A DNA stretch of 64,000 nt from Sphingobium boeckii. Lineage in GTDB: Bacteria; Pseudomonadota; Alphaproteobacteria; Sphingomonadales; Sphingomonadaceae. This document shows positions 1 to 11,886 of the stretch, piece by piece; within the stretch, counting starts at the first letter, position 1, and the number at the start of each line of letters is the position of its first letter. The notes beneath the pieces are model-generated. The model saw only the letters and a program-made list of their open reading frames with translations, did not search any database and was not told the DNA's origin. The stretch lies in assembly GCF_014199215.1 (NCBI RefSeq), contig NZ_JACIJC010000004.1:557716-621715 (forward strand). The letters are read 5' to 3'. Both the position numbers and the translations under genes were made by a program.

Positions 1-623
1 GCGAGATCATGAAGGATGATGGCACGATGGCGCGGATGGACGATCTGATCGTCTTTGCGCAGACGCACAATCTGAAGATCGGCACGATCCGCGACCTGAT
101 CGCCTATCGCCGCAGCCATGATCATCTGGTCGAAAAGCGCGCGGAAGCCCGGTTCAACAGTCGCTGGGGCGGCGACTGGACCGCGATGACCTTCTACAAC
201 AAGGCCACCGGCACCGAGCAGATGGCGCTCGTGAAGGGCCGCGTCGACCCCGATTCGCCCACGCTGGTGCGGATGCACTCGATGGACGCCTTCACCGATA
301 TGTTCGGCGAAAATTCCGAGCGCTCGTGCGTCCTCTCCCGCTCGATGGAAATCATCGGGGCCGAAGGTGCTGGCGTGGTGGTGCTGCTGTCCAGCGCGAC
401 ACCCGGCGTATTCACACGCGCGTTGCAGCGCAAGGCGGGCGTGCCGGATATGGAAGAGTTGCGCGATTATGGCGTGGGTGCACAGATTTTGACGGAATTG
501 GGCGTGCAGGACATGATCCTGCTCACCAATACGCATCACACACTGATCGGGCTTGACGGCTATGGCCTCTCGATCGTCGGCGAACGCCCGATCGATCTCC
601 CCTCAATTGAAAAGGCAGCCTGA
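1..623 (+). CDS. ribB: 3,4-dihydroxy-2-butanone-4-phosphate synthase (RibB) with degenerate GTP cyclohydrolase II-like C-terminal domain, 5' truncated by window edge
   Basis: The gene enters from the left edge; about 206 codons are visible and the frame is already open at base 3. The first visible residues (EIMKDDGTMARMDDLIVFA, then KIGTIRDLIAYR) are the conserved end of DHBP synthase, which makes the four-carbon precursor of riboflavin from ribulose 5-phosphate. The remaining roughly 170 residues align by layout with GTP cyclohydrolase II. However, the stretch after RMHS, where that enzyme carries three zinc-binding cysteines, reads MDAFTDMFGENSERSC and lacks the C-x10-C-x-C pattern. The second domain is therefore probably not a working cyclohydrolase, as in the RibBX-type proteins of other alphaproteobacteria. 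The stop lies 3 bases before ribH, so the two are co-transcribed in the riboflavin pathway. Confidence 0.9.
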   Translation, partial: EIMKDDGTMARMDDLIVFAQTHNLKIGTIRDLIAYRRSHDHLVEKRAEARFNSRWGGDWTAMTFYNKATGTEQMALVKGRVDPDSPTLVRMHSMDAFTDMFGENSERSCVLSRSMEIIGAEGAGVVVLLSSATPGVFTRALQRKAGVPDMEELRDYGVGAQILTELGVQDMILLTNTHHTLIGLDGYGLSIVGERPIDLPSIEKAA

Positions 624-626
624 TCC

Positions 627-1049
627 ATGGCCAAATTCCTGATCGTCGAAGCGCGCTTCTATGACCATCTGAACGACCTTCTGATAAAGGGCGCACGCGC
701 CGCGATCGAGGATGCGGGGCATCATCACGATACGATCACCGTCCCCGGCGCGCTCGAAATTCCCGGCGCGATCGCGCTGGCGGCGGAATCGGGCCGCTAT
801 GACGGCTATGTCGCGCTGGGCGTCGTCATGCGCGGCGAAACCTATCATTTCGAAGTGGTCTCCAACGAAAGCGCGCGCGGCCTTATGGCGCTGACGATGG
901 ACAGCATCGCCATCGGCAACGGTATCCTGACCGTGGAGAATGAAGCCCAGGCGCTGACCCGCGCCAAACCCGACGAAAAGGACAAAGGCGGCGAAGCCGC
1001 CAAAGCCGCCATCGCCATGCTGGCGCTACGCGAAAAATTCGGCGGGTAG
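627..1049 (+). CDS. ribH: 6,7-dimethyl-8-ribityllumazine synthase
   Basis: A 140-residue protein of normal length for the family. It condenses 5-amino-6-ribitylaminouracil with the butanone phosphate made by RibB to give lumazine, the penultimate step of riboflavin synthesis; the enzyme forms cytosolic pentamers or icosahedra. Visible hallmarks are [10 protein letters not shown] at residues 39-48 (substrate pocket) and [11 protein letters not shown] at 69-79, where His74 sits at the position of the general acid/base. It starts 3 bases after the ribB stop and is clearly in the same operon. The identification is secure. Confidence 0.97.
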   Translation: MAKFLIVEARFYDHLNDLLIKGARAAIEDAGHHHDTITVPGALEIPGAIALAAESGRYDGYVALGVVMRGETYHFEVVSNESARGLMALTMDSIAIGNGILTVENEAQALTRAKPDEKDKGGEAAKAAIAMLALREKFGG

Positions 1050-1065
1050 CGGCCTGAGGGGTGTG

Positions 1066-1080
1066 AATTTTCGGAAAATT
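1066..1080. repeat. short perfect dyad after ribH
   Basis: AATTTTC-G-GAAAATT, a 15-base dyad 17 bases after the ribH stop in an otherwise empty 189-base gap that ends at the tRNA. It is AT-rich with a one-base centre, so it could be a protein site or chance. It is not a convincing terminator because a one-base loop cannot form and no GC stem is present. Confidence 0.3.
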
Positions 1081-1238
1081 ATGCCGGAAACCAGCTTGTG
1101 ATAGAAATGCAAAAATTCCGAACGGCGTGAGCTATGCGGCTGCTCACGCCGGATTTCGCCCCTAATATCCCTGTATTCAGACTAGCAGCACCGCCGCGCT
1201 GCGGAGAACGGCACTTTTCCAGACAATGAAAGACTAAA

Positions 1239-1329
1239 TGGCGGAGCGGGTGGGATTCGAACCCACGATACGCTTTTGACGTATACTCACTTTCCAGGCG
1301 AGCGCCTTCGACCACTCGGCCACCGCTCC
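1239..1329 (-). tRNA. tRNA-Ser (anticodon GGA)
   Basis: The reverse strand folds as a class II tRNA. The acceptor stem GGAGCGG pairs with CCGCUCC, followed by discriminator G and an encoded CCA. The D arm begins GCCGAGUGG, the anticodon loop is CUGGAAA giving anticodon GGA, a long variable arm AUACG...CGUAU is present, and the T arm is GUGGG-UUCGAAU-CCCAC. The long variable arm and G discriminator identify it as serine-specific. It reads UCC and UCU codons. Confidence 0.97.
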
Positions 1330-1343
1330 GCATTGCTCTGGAA

Positions 1344-1369
1344 GGCGGCTCACTATCGCGTGAACCGCC
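1344..1369 (-). terminator. possible stem-loop after the TonB receptor gene
   Basis: GGCGG-c-TCAC-tatcgc-GTGA-a-CCGCC forms a nine-pair imperfect hairpin 42 bases past the stop of the leftward TonB receptor gene. There is no T-run, so intrinsic termination is uncertain. Confidence 0.3.
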
Positions 1370-1410
1370 GGGGCGCAAGGACGCTTTGTGGTCCCCGCGC
1401 CCCAAGGGCA

Positions 1411-3735
1411 TCAGAACTTCACGCTGGCCTGGATTCCATAGAGGCGTGGCTCGGCCGGAATGAAGGTGGGGATGCCGAACGCGCCGCCGGTATTGCCGGC
1501 GTCGAGCAGATAATCCTTATCGGTGAGGTTGCGAACGAAACCGGCGATTTCGAACCGTTCATCCATCAGAGACACGCCCGCGCGGACGTTGACGAGCGTC
1601 ACCGCATCCTGCGAGGCGGCTTCGCTATTGGGCACTTCGAAGAAGATCTTGCTGCGATAGGTGACGCTGGGTGTAGCGAAGATGCGGATGCCCTCTGCCA
1701 CCGGCGCATTGATCGTAAAGCCTGCCGCGCCCTGCACCTCGGGCTGAAGCCGGAATTGCGCCCCGCGGAAATTGGGCGCGATTGACGCCTTATTGTCGAT
1801 CCCACCATCGATATAGCCGATATTGGCGAAGATATTGAGCCAGCTTACGGGCTTGAGATAGACTTCCGCCTCGACCCCGAAATTGCTTGCGGTGCCGGCG
1901 CTCTCAGTGCGCGTCGTGCCGTTGGGCTGGACGACGCTCACCTGGAAATTATCATATTTCTGATAATAGACGCCGAGCGACCCGGACATGATGCCGACCG
2001 CGCCTTTCAGGCCGACTTCGTAATTCCAGACATTTTCGGCAGCCACGGCCGAGGCCGATGCAACCGGCCCGGCCGTCGTCGCCCGCGCGCCCAGATTGAC
2101 CGTCGGTGAGCGGCGGCCTTTGGAGATGGTGGCGAAGCCGTTCACATCATCCGAGAAGCGATAGAGGATGTTGAAGCGCGGCAGGAACGCCTGAAAACTG
2201 TCTTCGGTGCGGAATGTCTGGCCGGCGGTATCGACCTGGCCGGGAACCAGCGGTGCGTCGGGCAGCAGCGGGGACAGCAGGGAGAGCTGCGAATTGGGGG
2301 CCGAGGCGATGAAGCCGGAGCGGCGCTTTTCGATCAGGGCACGAACGCCGGCGGTGATTTCAAGGCTCGGTGCCGGGATCCATGTGCCATCGGCAAACAT
2401 GGAATAGCTGTCATTCTTGCCCTGATTTTCGAATACCGAGCGATAGGGGATCGACGTGAACGCACCCCCGGTCAACAGCGCGGTCGCCTGCGCCGCGGAA
2501 ACGGAACCGTCGGCTGCGATACAGCCCAGCGCCGGAATCAGCCTTGCGGCGCACTGATAGAAGGTTCCTTCCTCGCTGGAAAAGGGAACGCGCTGGATGC
2601 TGTCTTCATGGAAGATGTTCCAACCGAATGACCCGCGGAATTGATCGCTGGCATAGCTGAAGCGCGTTTCATGATTGCCCTGCCAGCCATTGGCTTCCTC
2701 GGCAAACTCCAGATACCAGGCGCGCGAGCCATCGGCATCGAAGGTTTCGAGCGAATCGAACTCGCGATAGCCATTGACCATCGTGAGCGTCCAATCATCG
2801 GCGATGTCCCATGTGAAGCTCAGATTGACGTCATAGACGTTGCGGTCCAGCCCCAATTTCTCCTTGCCGAGAACGTCCTTGGAGAAAGGCGATCCACCCA
2901 GCCAGGCGTCGCCAAAGGGATTGCCCGGGCCGGACGGCGTCGGCAGTGCCTTGGAGACAAAGGCCGTGCCCGGATTACGCTGGCGATCATAGGTGAGGAT
3001 CAGATCGGCGGTGAAGCTGTCGGATGGCGTGAAGCGCAGCGAACCGCGGATGCCGAGCTGATCCTGCCCGTTCAGATCATCCTGGTCTGGTGCCAGATTG
3101 TTCACATAGCCATCCCGCTTTTTCCACGCGAAGGCGACGCGGCCGGCCAGAACGTCCGATCCGGCATTGATATGCCCGGAAAGCAACGTCTGTTCGAAAT
3201 TGCCGTAGCCCGCGGTGAGCGCGCCGGAAAATCCGGGCTGAGGCCGTGCAGAAATGATGCTGATCGCGCCCACTGCGGATGCCGTGCCGAATAGCGTGGC
3301 CTGCGGTCCCTTGATCACTTCGATCCGCTCGATATCATAGACATCCTGATAGGAACCGCGCGAACGGCTGATATCCACGCCGTTATAGTAAAGCGTCACG
3401 CGGGCCGCCTGCTGCGCCGATCCGCTGTCCGATGTGATGCCGCGGATGACGATGCCGGGATTGTTCGCACTCTGCTCCTGAACATTCAGGCCGGGGATGT
3501 AATTGGAGAGTTCGTCGAGATCCGATACACCCAGCTCGCGCATTCGATCCCCCGTCACCGCCGAGATGGTGATCGGCACGTCTTTGGCGCGCTGCTCGAT
3601 CTTCTGTGCGGTGACGATCAGTTCTCCGCCATCGCTGATCCCATTATCCGACACCGGCGCTTCCTGCGCCATGGCCGGTAGCGCGACGCCCAGCAGCAAG
3701 GTGGCGGCGAAGGAGAAGGAGACACTGCGTTTCAT
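1411..3735 (-). CDS. TonB-dependent outer-membrane receptor
   Basis: About 774 residues when started at the ATG that opens a clear Sec signal peptide (MKRSVSFSFAATLLLGVALP, cleaved after AMA); the open frame extends further upstream but that part is unlike a receptor. The mature protein begins with a TonB-box region (ELIVTAQK), then a plug domain (KDVPITISAVTG, VVIRGI-like IVIRGITSDS, RIEVIKGPQATLFGTASAVGA) and a C-terminal 22-strand barrel ending in ASVKF with a terminal Phe. It would import a ligand across the outer membrane using TonB energy. The plug type is that of the large sphingomonad receptor families whose substrates are usually unknown. It stands alone, without transporter or regulator genes beside it, so no substrate is proposed. 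Confidence 0.93.
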   Translation of the reverse strand: MKRSVSFSFAATLLLGVALPAMAQEAPVSDNGISDGGELIVTAQKIEQRAKDVPITISAVTGDRMRELGVSDLDELSNYIPGLNVQEQSANNPGIVIRGITSDSGSAQQAARVTLYYNGVDISRSRGSYQDVYDIERIEVIKGPQATLFGTASAVGAISIISARPQPGFSGALTAGYGNFEQTLLSGHINAGSDVLAGRVAFAWKKRDGYVNNLAPDQDDLNGQDQLGIRGSLRFTPSDSFTADLILTYDRQRNPGTAFVSKALPTPSGPGNPFGDAWLGGSPFSKDVLGKEKLGLDRNVYDVNLSFTWDIADDWTLTMVNGYREFDSLETFDADGSRAWYLEFAEEANGWQGNHETRFSYASDQFRGSFGWNIFHEDSIQRVPFSSEEGTFYQCAARLIPALGCIAADGSVSAAQATALLTGGAFTSIPYRSVFENQGKNDSYSMFADGTWIPAPSLEITAGVRALIEKRRSGFIASAPNSQLSLLSPLLPDAPLVPGQVDTAGQTFRTEDSFQAFLPRFNILYRFSDDVNGFATISKGRRSPTVNLGARATTAGPVASASAVAAENVWNYEVGLKGAVGIMSGSLGVYYQKYDNFQVSVVQPNGTTRTESAGTASNFGVEAEVYLKPVSWLNIFANIGYIDGGIDNKASIAPNFRGAQFRLQPEVQGAAGFTINAPVAEGIRIFATPSVTYRSKIFFEVPNSEAASQDAVTLVNVRAGVSLMDERFEIAGFVRNLTDKDYLLDAGNTGGAFGIPTFIPAEPRLYGIQASVKF

Positions 3736-3792
3736 CTTAAAAAGCCCCGTTTTTTCAAATTTGGATAACGAGGCTGCCCCTGCACCTTTCAT

Positions 3793-3805
3793 GTTGCATC
3801 GCAAC
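3793..3805. promoter_or_regulatory. GTTGC-ATC-GCAAC dyad upstream of TonB receptor gene
   Basis: A 13-base perfect dyad about 58 bases upstream of the receptor start, in the 196-base divergent gap between the receptor and the cyclophilin gene. It shares TTGC...GCAA half sites with dyads elsewhere in the window but has a 3-base rather than 7-base spacer. It may be a different site or chance. Confidence 0.3.
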
Positions 3806-3931
3806 GAAATGACCGTGACAGATTCGCGACACCAACGGTGCGACCGCTTGACCAGACAGGGCGAACATCCTTCAGATCGGCCGTGAGGCGAGGGGCTTTT
3901 CATTCCCGTCCGTCGCGCTAGTCTCGCGCTC

Positions 3932-4831
3932 ATGAAAACCATGGTCGCACTGCCGCTGGTGGCTCTCATTGCCATTCCTGTGGCGCTTTACGCCCTGTCC
4001 GATTCCAAGACGGAGGCGAAAGCGCCGTCGGAGATCGCGGCGGAGGCACCGGCGGGTGATTGGGAGGATATTCCCGCATCCGATCTGCTGGTGATGGAGA
4101 CCGCAGAGGGCGGGCAGGCCATCATCCAGCTCGCACCGGAATTCGCGCCGGTTCATGTGGATAATATCCGCAAGATCGCCGCGGCGCGCTGGTGGGACGG
4201 GACCAGCATCAATCGCGTGCAGGATAATTATGTCGTTCAATGGGGCGATGCGACCGAGAAGAAGACGTTGCCCATCGGTGTGGTCGCCGAACCTCCGGAA
4301 GAATATACGCGCGGCACCAAGGGTCTTGAGATAGAGTGGCTCGGCTGGCCAGATCCCTATGCGAAGAAAACCGGCTTCGCAAAGGGCGGATGGCCGGTGG
4401 GCAGCGATGGCAAGGCGGTGTGGCTCACCCATTGCTATGGGATGGTGGGCGTTGGCCGCAATCTTGCACCCGATACGGGGTCGGGTGCCGAGCTTTATGC
4501 CGTGATCGGCCATGCACCGCGTCATCTGGATCGCAATATCGCGACCGTCGGCAGAGTGATTGCAGGCATCGAGTTTCTCGCTTCGCGCCCCCGGGGCACC
4601 GCAGCGCTGGGCTTCTACGACAAACCCGGCGAACGCATCGCGATCGGCAGTCTGAAACCGATGAGCGCGATGGAGCCGGGCGCGCAGTCCGCCTGGCAGG
4701 TGCTGAGCGGCAAGAGTTTCGCTGCGTATCGCGAGGCGCGTGCAAACCGGCGCGATCCGTTCTTCAACGTGCCCGCGGGCGGCGCGGATGTGTGCAATAT
4801 TCCTGTGCCGGTCAGGCGTAAGCCGGTTTAG
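3932..4831 (+). CDS. cyclophilin-type peptidyl-prolyl cis-trans isomerase, secreted or membrane-anchored
   Basis: A 299-residue protein whose first 22 residues form a hydrophobic signal or anchor (MVALPLVALIAIPVALYAL), followed by an acidic, Ala-rich linker. From about residue 45 it follows the cyclophilin fold: ETAEGGQAIIQLAPEFAPVHVDNI (N-terminal strands), WWDGTSINRVQDNYVVQWGD (equivalent of the FHR/VQGGD segment) and a late RGTAALGFYDK region. It would assist folding of proline-containing proteins in the periplasm. An inserted segment of about 80 residues and loss of the strict FHRxxxxFMxQGGD motif make this a divergent member. Monocistronic, and divergent from the TonB receptor. Confidence 0.8.
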   Translation: MKTMVALPLVALIAIPVALYALSDSKTEAKAPSEIAAEAPAGDWEDIPASDLLVMETAEGGQAIIQLAPEFAPVHVDNIRKIAAARWWDGTSINRVQDNYVVQWGDATEKKTLPIGVVAEPPEEYTRGTKGLEIEWLGWPDPYAKKTGFAKGGWPVGSDGKAVWLTHCYGMVGVGRNLAPDTGSGAELYAVIGHAPRHLDRNIATVGRVIAGIEFLASRPRGTAALGFYDKPGERIAIGSLKPMSAMEPGAQSAWQVLSGKSFAAYREARANRRDPFFNVPAGGADVCNIPVPVRRKPV

Positions 4832-4864
4832 GTGAGGCTTTTTAGCGCCGTTTTGCTGACACTA

Positions 4865-5380
4865 TCACCGCAGCCGCATTTCCCCGTTTGAAATCTCCAC
4901 CTGCCGTATCCGCGTGAGGAAGCTTTGCCCCAGCAGCGATATCCCTTCGCCCGGCAACACGGCGGCGCGGACGCGCTCGGCCACGACCGGCCCGATCGAA
5001 ATCCGGTCGATCATCACGGGCTTCAACGGCACCGTGCCGCTGGCGGTCCGCGCGACATCGGTGAACTCACCGTCGTTCACGGGAATGCCGGCCCGCGCGG
5101 CGTCCTCGCGGCTCAGCGCCACGATGCTCGCGCCGCTATCGACGAGAAACCGGATCTCGGCCCCATTCACCTCGGCCCGCGCATAATAATGCCCATCGCT
5201 GGCGCGCTTCAGCACCACCTCCGCAATGCCGTTACCCGCCATATCATCGGGGCGCTCACTGGCTTCCGGTGACATCGCGGCGCGCACCTCCTGCTTGCCA
5301 AGCGTGCCTCCGTCGCCGCGCGGCATGAAGGCGATCAGCGCCAGCGCCAGCATCCCGCTCATGTAAAGCACCTTCATCAT
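4865..5380 (-). CDS. retropepsin-like aspartic protease (TIGR02281/clan AA family), membrane-anchored
   Basis: About 171 residues. I start at the first ATG of MMKVLYMSG, preceded by GCAGGATCG as a plausible ribosome site; an ATG 18 bases further upstream has none. Residues 5-20 form an N-terminal membrane segment. The single protease domain spans about 55-170, with the active-site motif FLVDSGAS (Asp81) and a later LLGQSFL strand matching the family's LLGxxFL. Retropepsin-like proteins carry one aspartate per chain and act as dimers. The substrate of the bacterial group is not established. It converges with the cyclophilin gene. Confidence 0.82.
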   Translation of the reverse strand: MMKVLYMSGMLALALIAFMPRGDGGTLGKQEVRAAMSPEASERPDDMAGNGIAEVVLKRASDGHYYARAEVNGAEIRFLVDSGASIVALSREDAARAGIPVNDGEFTDVARTASGTVPLKPVMIDRISIGPVVAERVRAAVLPGEGISLLGQSFLTRIRQVEISNGEMRLR

Positions 5381-5446
5381 CGGGCACGATCCTGCCATGG
5401 AGGGGTTAACCGCTCCTTATCCGCGGCGCTTTAGGCCCATAACCGA

Positions 5447-6301
5447 ATGAATACCGTGCAACTCGTCTTCAATCCTGCCGCCGGACGGCATAGTGCACCG
5501 CGGATCGATGCGCTGCGTCTGGGCTTCGAGGGTGCTGGTGCGCGCGTGATCCTGTCCGAATGCGGCCCCGGCATCCCGGTCGCTATTTCGGACGAAGCCA
5601 GCCATATTTGCGCCGTGGGTGGCGACGGCACCGCGCGCCATGTCGCACTCGCACTGGCGGGCAGTGGTCGTGTGCTCCCCTTGAGCGTCTACCCCGCGGG
5701 CACCGTCAATTTGCTCTATCGCGAGATGAACCTGCCGCGCGATCCCGCGCTCTACACCAGCGGCGTCCTCGCCCGCACCGGACCCGCCAGCCATTATGGC
5801 GTCAATCTGAACGATACGCTGTTTCTGGCCTGCGCCAGCGTCGGCCCCGATGCGGAGACGGTGGCGCGGCTTTCTCCCTGGTTGAAGCGCCGTGTCGGCC
5901 GCCTGGCCTATGCCGTTTCATTCCTGCATGTCCTCATACTCTGGCCGCGCCGCCGGATCACCTTGGTCAGCAACGGGCGCAGGATTGAATGCGCCGCTTT
6001 CTATGTCGCCAAGGGACGATATTTCGCCGGACCCTGGAGCTTCGCGCCGGAAGCCCGGCTGACCAATCCGCTGCTGCATGTGATCGCGCTCCAGCGGCCG
6101 GGACGACTGGCCTATGCGCGCTTCTGTTGGGCCATGGTCCGTGGCCGCCCGGTCGAATGCGTGCCGGGGGTTGCCGCCTTCACCTGCACCGCGCTTACAG
6201 CCGAGGCGTCCGCACCACTGCCGGTGCAGGCTGATGGCGATATCATCGCGCATCTCCCCGCCCGCATCGCGCTCCGCCCGGAGCCATTCGCCTTTCACTG
6301 A
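5447..6301 (+). CDS. diacylglycerol kinase catalytic-domain lipid kinase
   Basis: A 284-residue soluble protein of the DAGK_cat/YegS/BmrU group. It shows NPAAGRHS at 9-16 (nucleotide-binding strand), the GGDGT signature at 58-62, and YPAGTVNLL near 86-94 in place of the usual PLGTGND segment. Members phosphorylate diacylglycerol, phosphatidylglycerol or sphingoid lipids. In a sphingolipid-making sphingomonad either substrate class is possible and the sequence does not decide. Monocistronic, divergent from the protease gene. Confidence 0.82.
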   Translation: MNTVQLVFNPAAGRHSAPRIDALRLGFEGAGARVILSECGPGIPVAISDEASHICAVGGDGTARHVALALAGSGRVLPLSVYPAGTVNLLYREMNLPRDPALYTSGVLARTGPASHYGVNLNDTLFLACASVGPDAETVARLSPWLKRRVGRLAYAVSFLHVLILWPRRRITLVSNGRRIECAAFYVAKGRYFAGPWSFAPEARLTNPLLHVIALQRPGRLAYARFCWAMVRGRPVECVPGVAAFTCTALTAEASAPLPVQADGDIIAHLPARIALRPEPFAFH

Positions 6302-6528
6302 CGACGCCGGCGGCAATGACGCGGGCCACTCCCAATGACGGCTCCTTTCCGCATTTCAGCGCCCACTTTCCTCATTTCCATCCCGCGCCGCACCATCCAG
6401 CCCTTTCCCCTTGGCATTCCGCTTGCTAAAGCGCGCGCGACTCCCGCATTGCGGGCAAGAAAAACCGCACGGGCAGCCGTCGAACCGGCTTTCCCCGCCC
6501 GTGCCAGACCTTGAAGGGGCAAAAGCAT

Positions 6529-9201
<2,673 letters not shown>

Positions 9202-9212
9202 TCTGACGCGCT

Positions 9213-9252
9213 AAAAGACCGTCATCCCCGCGCACGCGGGGATGACGGTTTT
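9213..9252. terminator. bidirectional rho-independent terminator between acnA and the cyclotransferase gene
   Basis: AAAA-g-ACCGTCATCCCCGCG-ca-CGCGGGGATGACGGT-TTT: a perfect 15-bp GC-rich stem with a 2-base centre, flanked by A- and T-runs, so it can terminate acnA and the convergent leftward operon. Very similar GTCATCCCCGCG...CGCGGGGATGAC hairpins are common intergenic repeats in this group of bacteria, so it may be a dispersed element. Confidence 0.85.
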
Positions 9253-9275
9253 CAATCAGACATATCCATCGGGCA

Positions 9276-10046
9276 TCACGGTGCGCTTGCTGTCATCGCA
9301 GGCACAATGATCTGATAGACGAGCGGCCAGTTCTTGCCCGTCACGAACAATCGGTCCTTCGCCGCATCATAGGCGATGCCATTGGCCACATTGTCGCTCC
9401 CCACGCGCCCCGAGGCGCGCGCAAGTGCGGTGAGATCGATCCAGCCCTTCACATGCCCTGTCGCTGGATCGATCCGCGCGATCCGGTCGGTCAGCCAGAC
9501 ATTGGCGAGAATTTCACCTTTCACATATTCGAGTTCGTTCAACCGCGGCACGGCATGACCATCGGCTGTCACATTCAAGCGGCGCTTCTCCTTCAGCGTG
9601 GCAGGGTCGAGGAAGCGCAGTGCCGGGGTGCCGTCGCTCATGATGATGTCGCGGCCATCATGCGTCAGGCCCCAGCCCTCGCCGGAATAACGGAAACTGC
9701 CCGTCTGCTTGAAACTCTTCCGGTCCCAGAAGAATCCCAGGCCATGCTGCCAGGTAAGGCTGATGATGCGGCCCTTCCAGGCCACGATCCCTTCGCCGAA
9801 ATACTGTGAATCGATCGTGGCCTCGCGCAAAACCTTGCCATCCGCCAACCGGCTTTCGCGGATGACGGACTGCCCCTCCAGCCCCGTGCTTTCGAACAGG
9901 CTTCCCTTTTCATAAAATAGCCCCTCGGTGAAAGCGGTGGGATCATGCGGGAAACTCGCCACCACCACGGGAGCCTCAAACAGCAGGCCATCGGGCGATT
10001 GCGCCCCGAGAAGCAATAAAAACAGCGGCGCAAACAACCGCTTCAT
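9276..10046 (-). CDS. glutaminyl-peptide cyclotransferase (plant/bacterial beta-propeller type)
   Basis: A 256-residue protein with a short signal peptide ([17 protein letters not shown]). It converts N-terminal glutamine of peptides or proteins to pyroglutamate. Family features are FPHDPTAFTEGLFYEKGSLFESTGLEGQS near the N terminus, repeated propeller strands, GEGWGLTHDGRDIIMSDGT in the middle and LNELEYVKGEILANVW late. These match the five-bladed propeller family, not the zinc-dependent animal enzyme. Its ATG overlaps the stop of the upstream ygfZ-type gene by 4 bases, so the two are translationally coupled; the functional link is unclear. Confidence 0.9.
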   Translation of the reverse strand: MKRLFAPLFLLLLGAQSPDGLLFEAPVVVASFPHDPTAFTEGLFYEKGSLFESTGLEGQSVIRESRLADGKVLREATIDSQYFGEGIVAWKGRIISLTWQHGLGFFWDRKSFKQTGSFRYSGEGWGLTHDGRDIIMSDGTPALRFLDPATLKEKRRLNVTADGHAVPRLNELEYVKGEILANVWLTDRIARIDPATGHVKGWIDLTALARASGRVGSDNVANGIAYDAAKDRLFVTGKNWPLVYQIIVPAMTASAP

Positions 10047-10765
10047 GCGAGCGCCGCTTTAAGCCAATCCGGCACAATCACCACGCCCATCGGCAGGGGC
10101 GCACCCAGCGCTTCGACCCGCACCCGCGCCACGGCCAAACCAAATTCGGGATAAAAAACCATGGCCGCATCGCCGGGGTCCGTATCGGTCTTCACGACGA
10201 CCAGACGGCGATTGATCTTCTGGCGATAATTCATCCGGGCCGTATTCTCCTGCCCGACATAGCAGCCCTTGGTGAAGCTCACGCCATTCAGTTCGCCCGC
10301 ATTACATTCCAGCCAGAGCGTCTTGTCACTGCCGAGTTCGGTCACCCCCTCGGTCACCCCCAGCGAAAGCCGATGTGCTTTCCAGCCATGGGCCGGCGCG
10401 GCGGCGGGCGCGATCCAGCGATGACCCAATTCCGGCAGTCGCGGGTCCAGCGGCCCATCGCCTTCCTGCGCCCAATGCACCGCCAGCGTTTGATCGCGTG
10501 CGATCACGATCTTGCGGCGCAAGCGATACATCGAGAGCCGCCGCACGATCGCCTCGGCCTGGTCCGCCTCGCAATCGATCAGCACATCCTCGCCATCCGC
10601 CCACAATATGAAATCGAACAAGGCCTTGCCTTGCGGCGAAAGCAAAGCCGCCCAGGCTGGGAGATCGCCCGCGGTGTCATTGGTTACCAGACCTTGCAGA
10701 AAGCCGCGCACATCCTCCCCGGACAGACGAATCACGGCGCGGTCGATGAGGGTGGTGTCGGTCAT
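10043..10765 (-). CDS. ygfZ: YgfZ/GcvT-type folate-binding protein
   Basis: A 240-residue protein of the tetrahydrofolate-dependent family that supports iron-sulfur cluster assembly or repair. The family signature KGCYVGQE is at residues 166-173, with the GcvT-like N-terminal segment ([19 protein letters not shown], then [13 protein letters not shown]). It is shorter than E. coli YgfZ but usual for alphaproteobacteria. The stop overlaps the start of the cyclotransferase gene. It is divergent from pyrC with 47 bases between them. Confidence 0.92.
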   Translation of the reverse strand: MTDTTLIDRAVIRLSGEDVRGFLQGLVTNDTAGDLPAWAALLSPQGKALFDFILWADGEDVLIDCEADQAEAIVRRLSMYRLRRKIVIARDQTLAVHWAQEGDGPLDPRLPELGHRWIAPAAAPAHGWKAHRLSLGVTEGVTELGSDKTLWLECNAGELNGVSFTKGCYVGQENTARMNYRQKINRRLVVVKTDTDPGDAAMVFYPEFGLAVARVRVEALGAPLPMGVVIVPDWLKAALA

Positions 10766-10812
10766 GGGGAACAGTTAGGGATGCCGCGCGCGAATCCCAA
10801 GCCGGAGTTGTC

Positions 10813-11868
10813 ATGACCGCGAACGAAACCACCCGTCTGGTGATCAGGCGTCCCGATGACTGGCACGTCCATTTGCGTGACGGCGAGATGCTCGCCCGGG
10901 TCGCGGGACACACAGCACGGCAATTCGCGCGCGCCATCGTGATGCCCAATCTCGCCCCGCCGATCACGACCGTCGAAGCCGCGATCGCCTATCGCGCACG
11001 GATCATGGCCGCGCTGCCCGCGAACGCGCCTTTCACGCCGCTGATGACCAGCTATCTCACCGATGGTGCCGATCCCGCCGAGTTGGAAAAGGGCTTTGCC
11101 GAGGGGGTGTTCACCGCCGCGAAGCTTTATCCCGCCCACGCCACGACCAATGCCGCGCATGGCGTGACGGATGTGAAAAACATCCATGCCGCGCTGGCCG
11201 CGATGGAAAAGATCGGGATGCCCTTGCTCGTCCATGGCGAAGTGACCGACCCCGATGTGGACATCTTCGATCGCGAGGCCGTGTTCATCGATCGCACGAT
11301 GACCGGACTGGTCCGTGATTTCCCCGGCCTTAAAATCGTGTTCGAACATATCACCACCGCCGAGGCCGTCGGTTTCGTAATGGAATCCGGCCCACTGATC
11401 GGTGCCACGATCACGCCGCAACATCTGATCATCAATCGCAATGCGATCTTCGCGGGTGGCATCCGCCCCCATGCCTATTGCCTGCCCGTCGCCAAGCGCG
11501 AAAAGCACCGGCTGGCATTGCGCGCTGCGGCCGTCTCGGCCTCGCCCAAATTCTTCCTGGGGACAGACAGTGCGCCGCATGTGGTGGCTCGCAAGGAAAT
11601 CGCCTGCGGCTGCGCCGGGATTTTCAACGCGCCTTTCGCAATCGAAAGCTATGCTACCGTGTTCGATGAGGAGAATGCGCTGGACCGGCTGGAGGCTTTC
11701 GCATCCGAAAACGGCCCGCGCTTTTATGGTCTGCCGCTGAACGAGGACCGCATCACGATCGAACGGACCACCGTGACGGTGCCCGCGGCGATCGGGGAAG
11801 GCGGGGATGCGCTTGTGCCCTTCCACGCCGGTGAAACGCTGCAATGGCGGTTTGTCGGCGCGGCATGA
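10813..11868 (+). CDS. pyrC: dihydroorotase (homodimeric PyrC type)
   Basis: A 351-residue metal-dependent amidohydrolase that closes carbamoyl aspartate to dihydroorotate in pyrimidine synthesis. Metal ligands visible are His18 and His20 (DDWHVHLRD), the carboxylated lysine Lys104 (AAKLYPA), and histidines in LLVHGEV and VFEHITT. The DSAPH motif of the late metal-binding Asp is also present (GTDSAPHVV). Length and motifs match the short E. coli-like class. Monocistronic. Confidence 0.97.
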   Translation: MTANETTRLVIRRPDDWHVHLRDGEMLARVAGHTARQFARAIVMPNLAPPITTVEAAIAYRARIMAALPANAPFTPLMTSYLTDGADPAELEKGFAEGVFTAAKLYPAHATTNAAHGVTDVKNIHAALAAMEKIGMPLLVHGEVTDPDVDIFDREAVFIDRTMTGLVRDFPGLKIVFEHITTAEAVGFVMESGPLIGATITPQHLIINRNAIFAGGIRPHAYCLPVAKREKHRLALRAAAVSASPKFFLGTDSAPHVVARKEIACGCAGIFNAPFAIESYATVFDEENALDRLEAFASENGPRFYGLPLNEDRITIERTTVTVPAAIGEGGDALVPFHAGETLQWRFVGAA

Positions 11869-11886
11869 GCCGCGGCGACATCGCCG

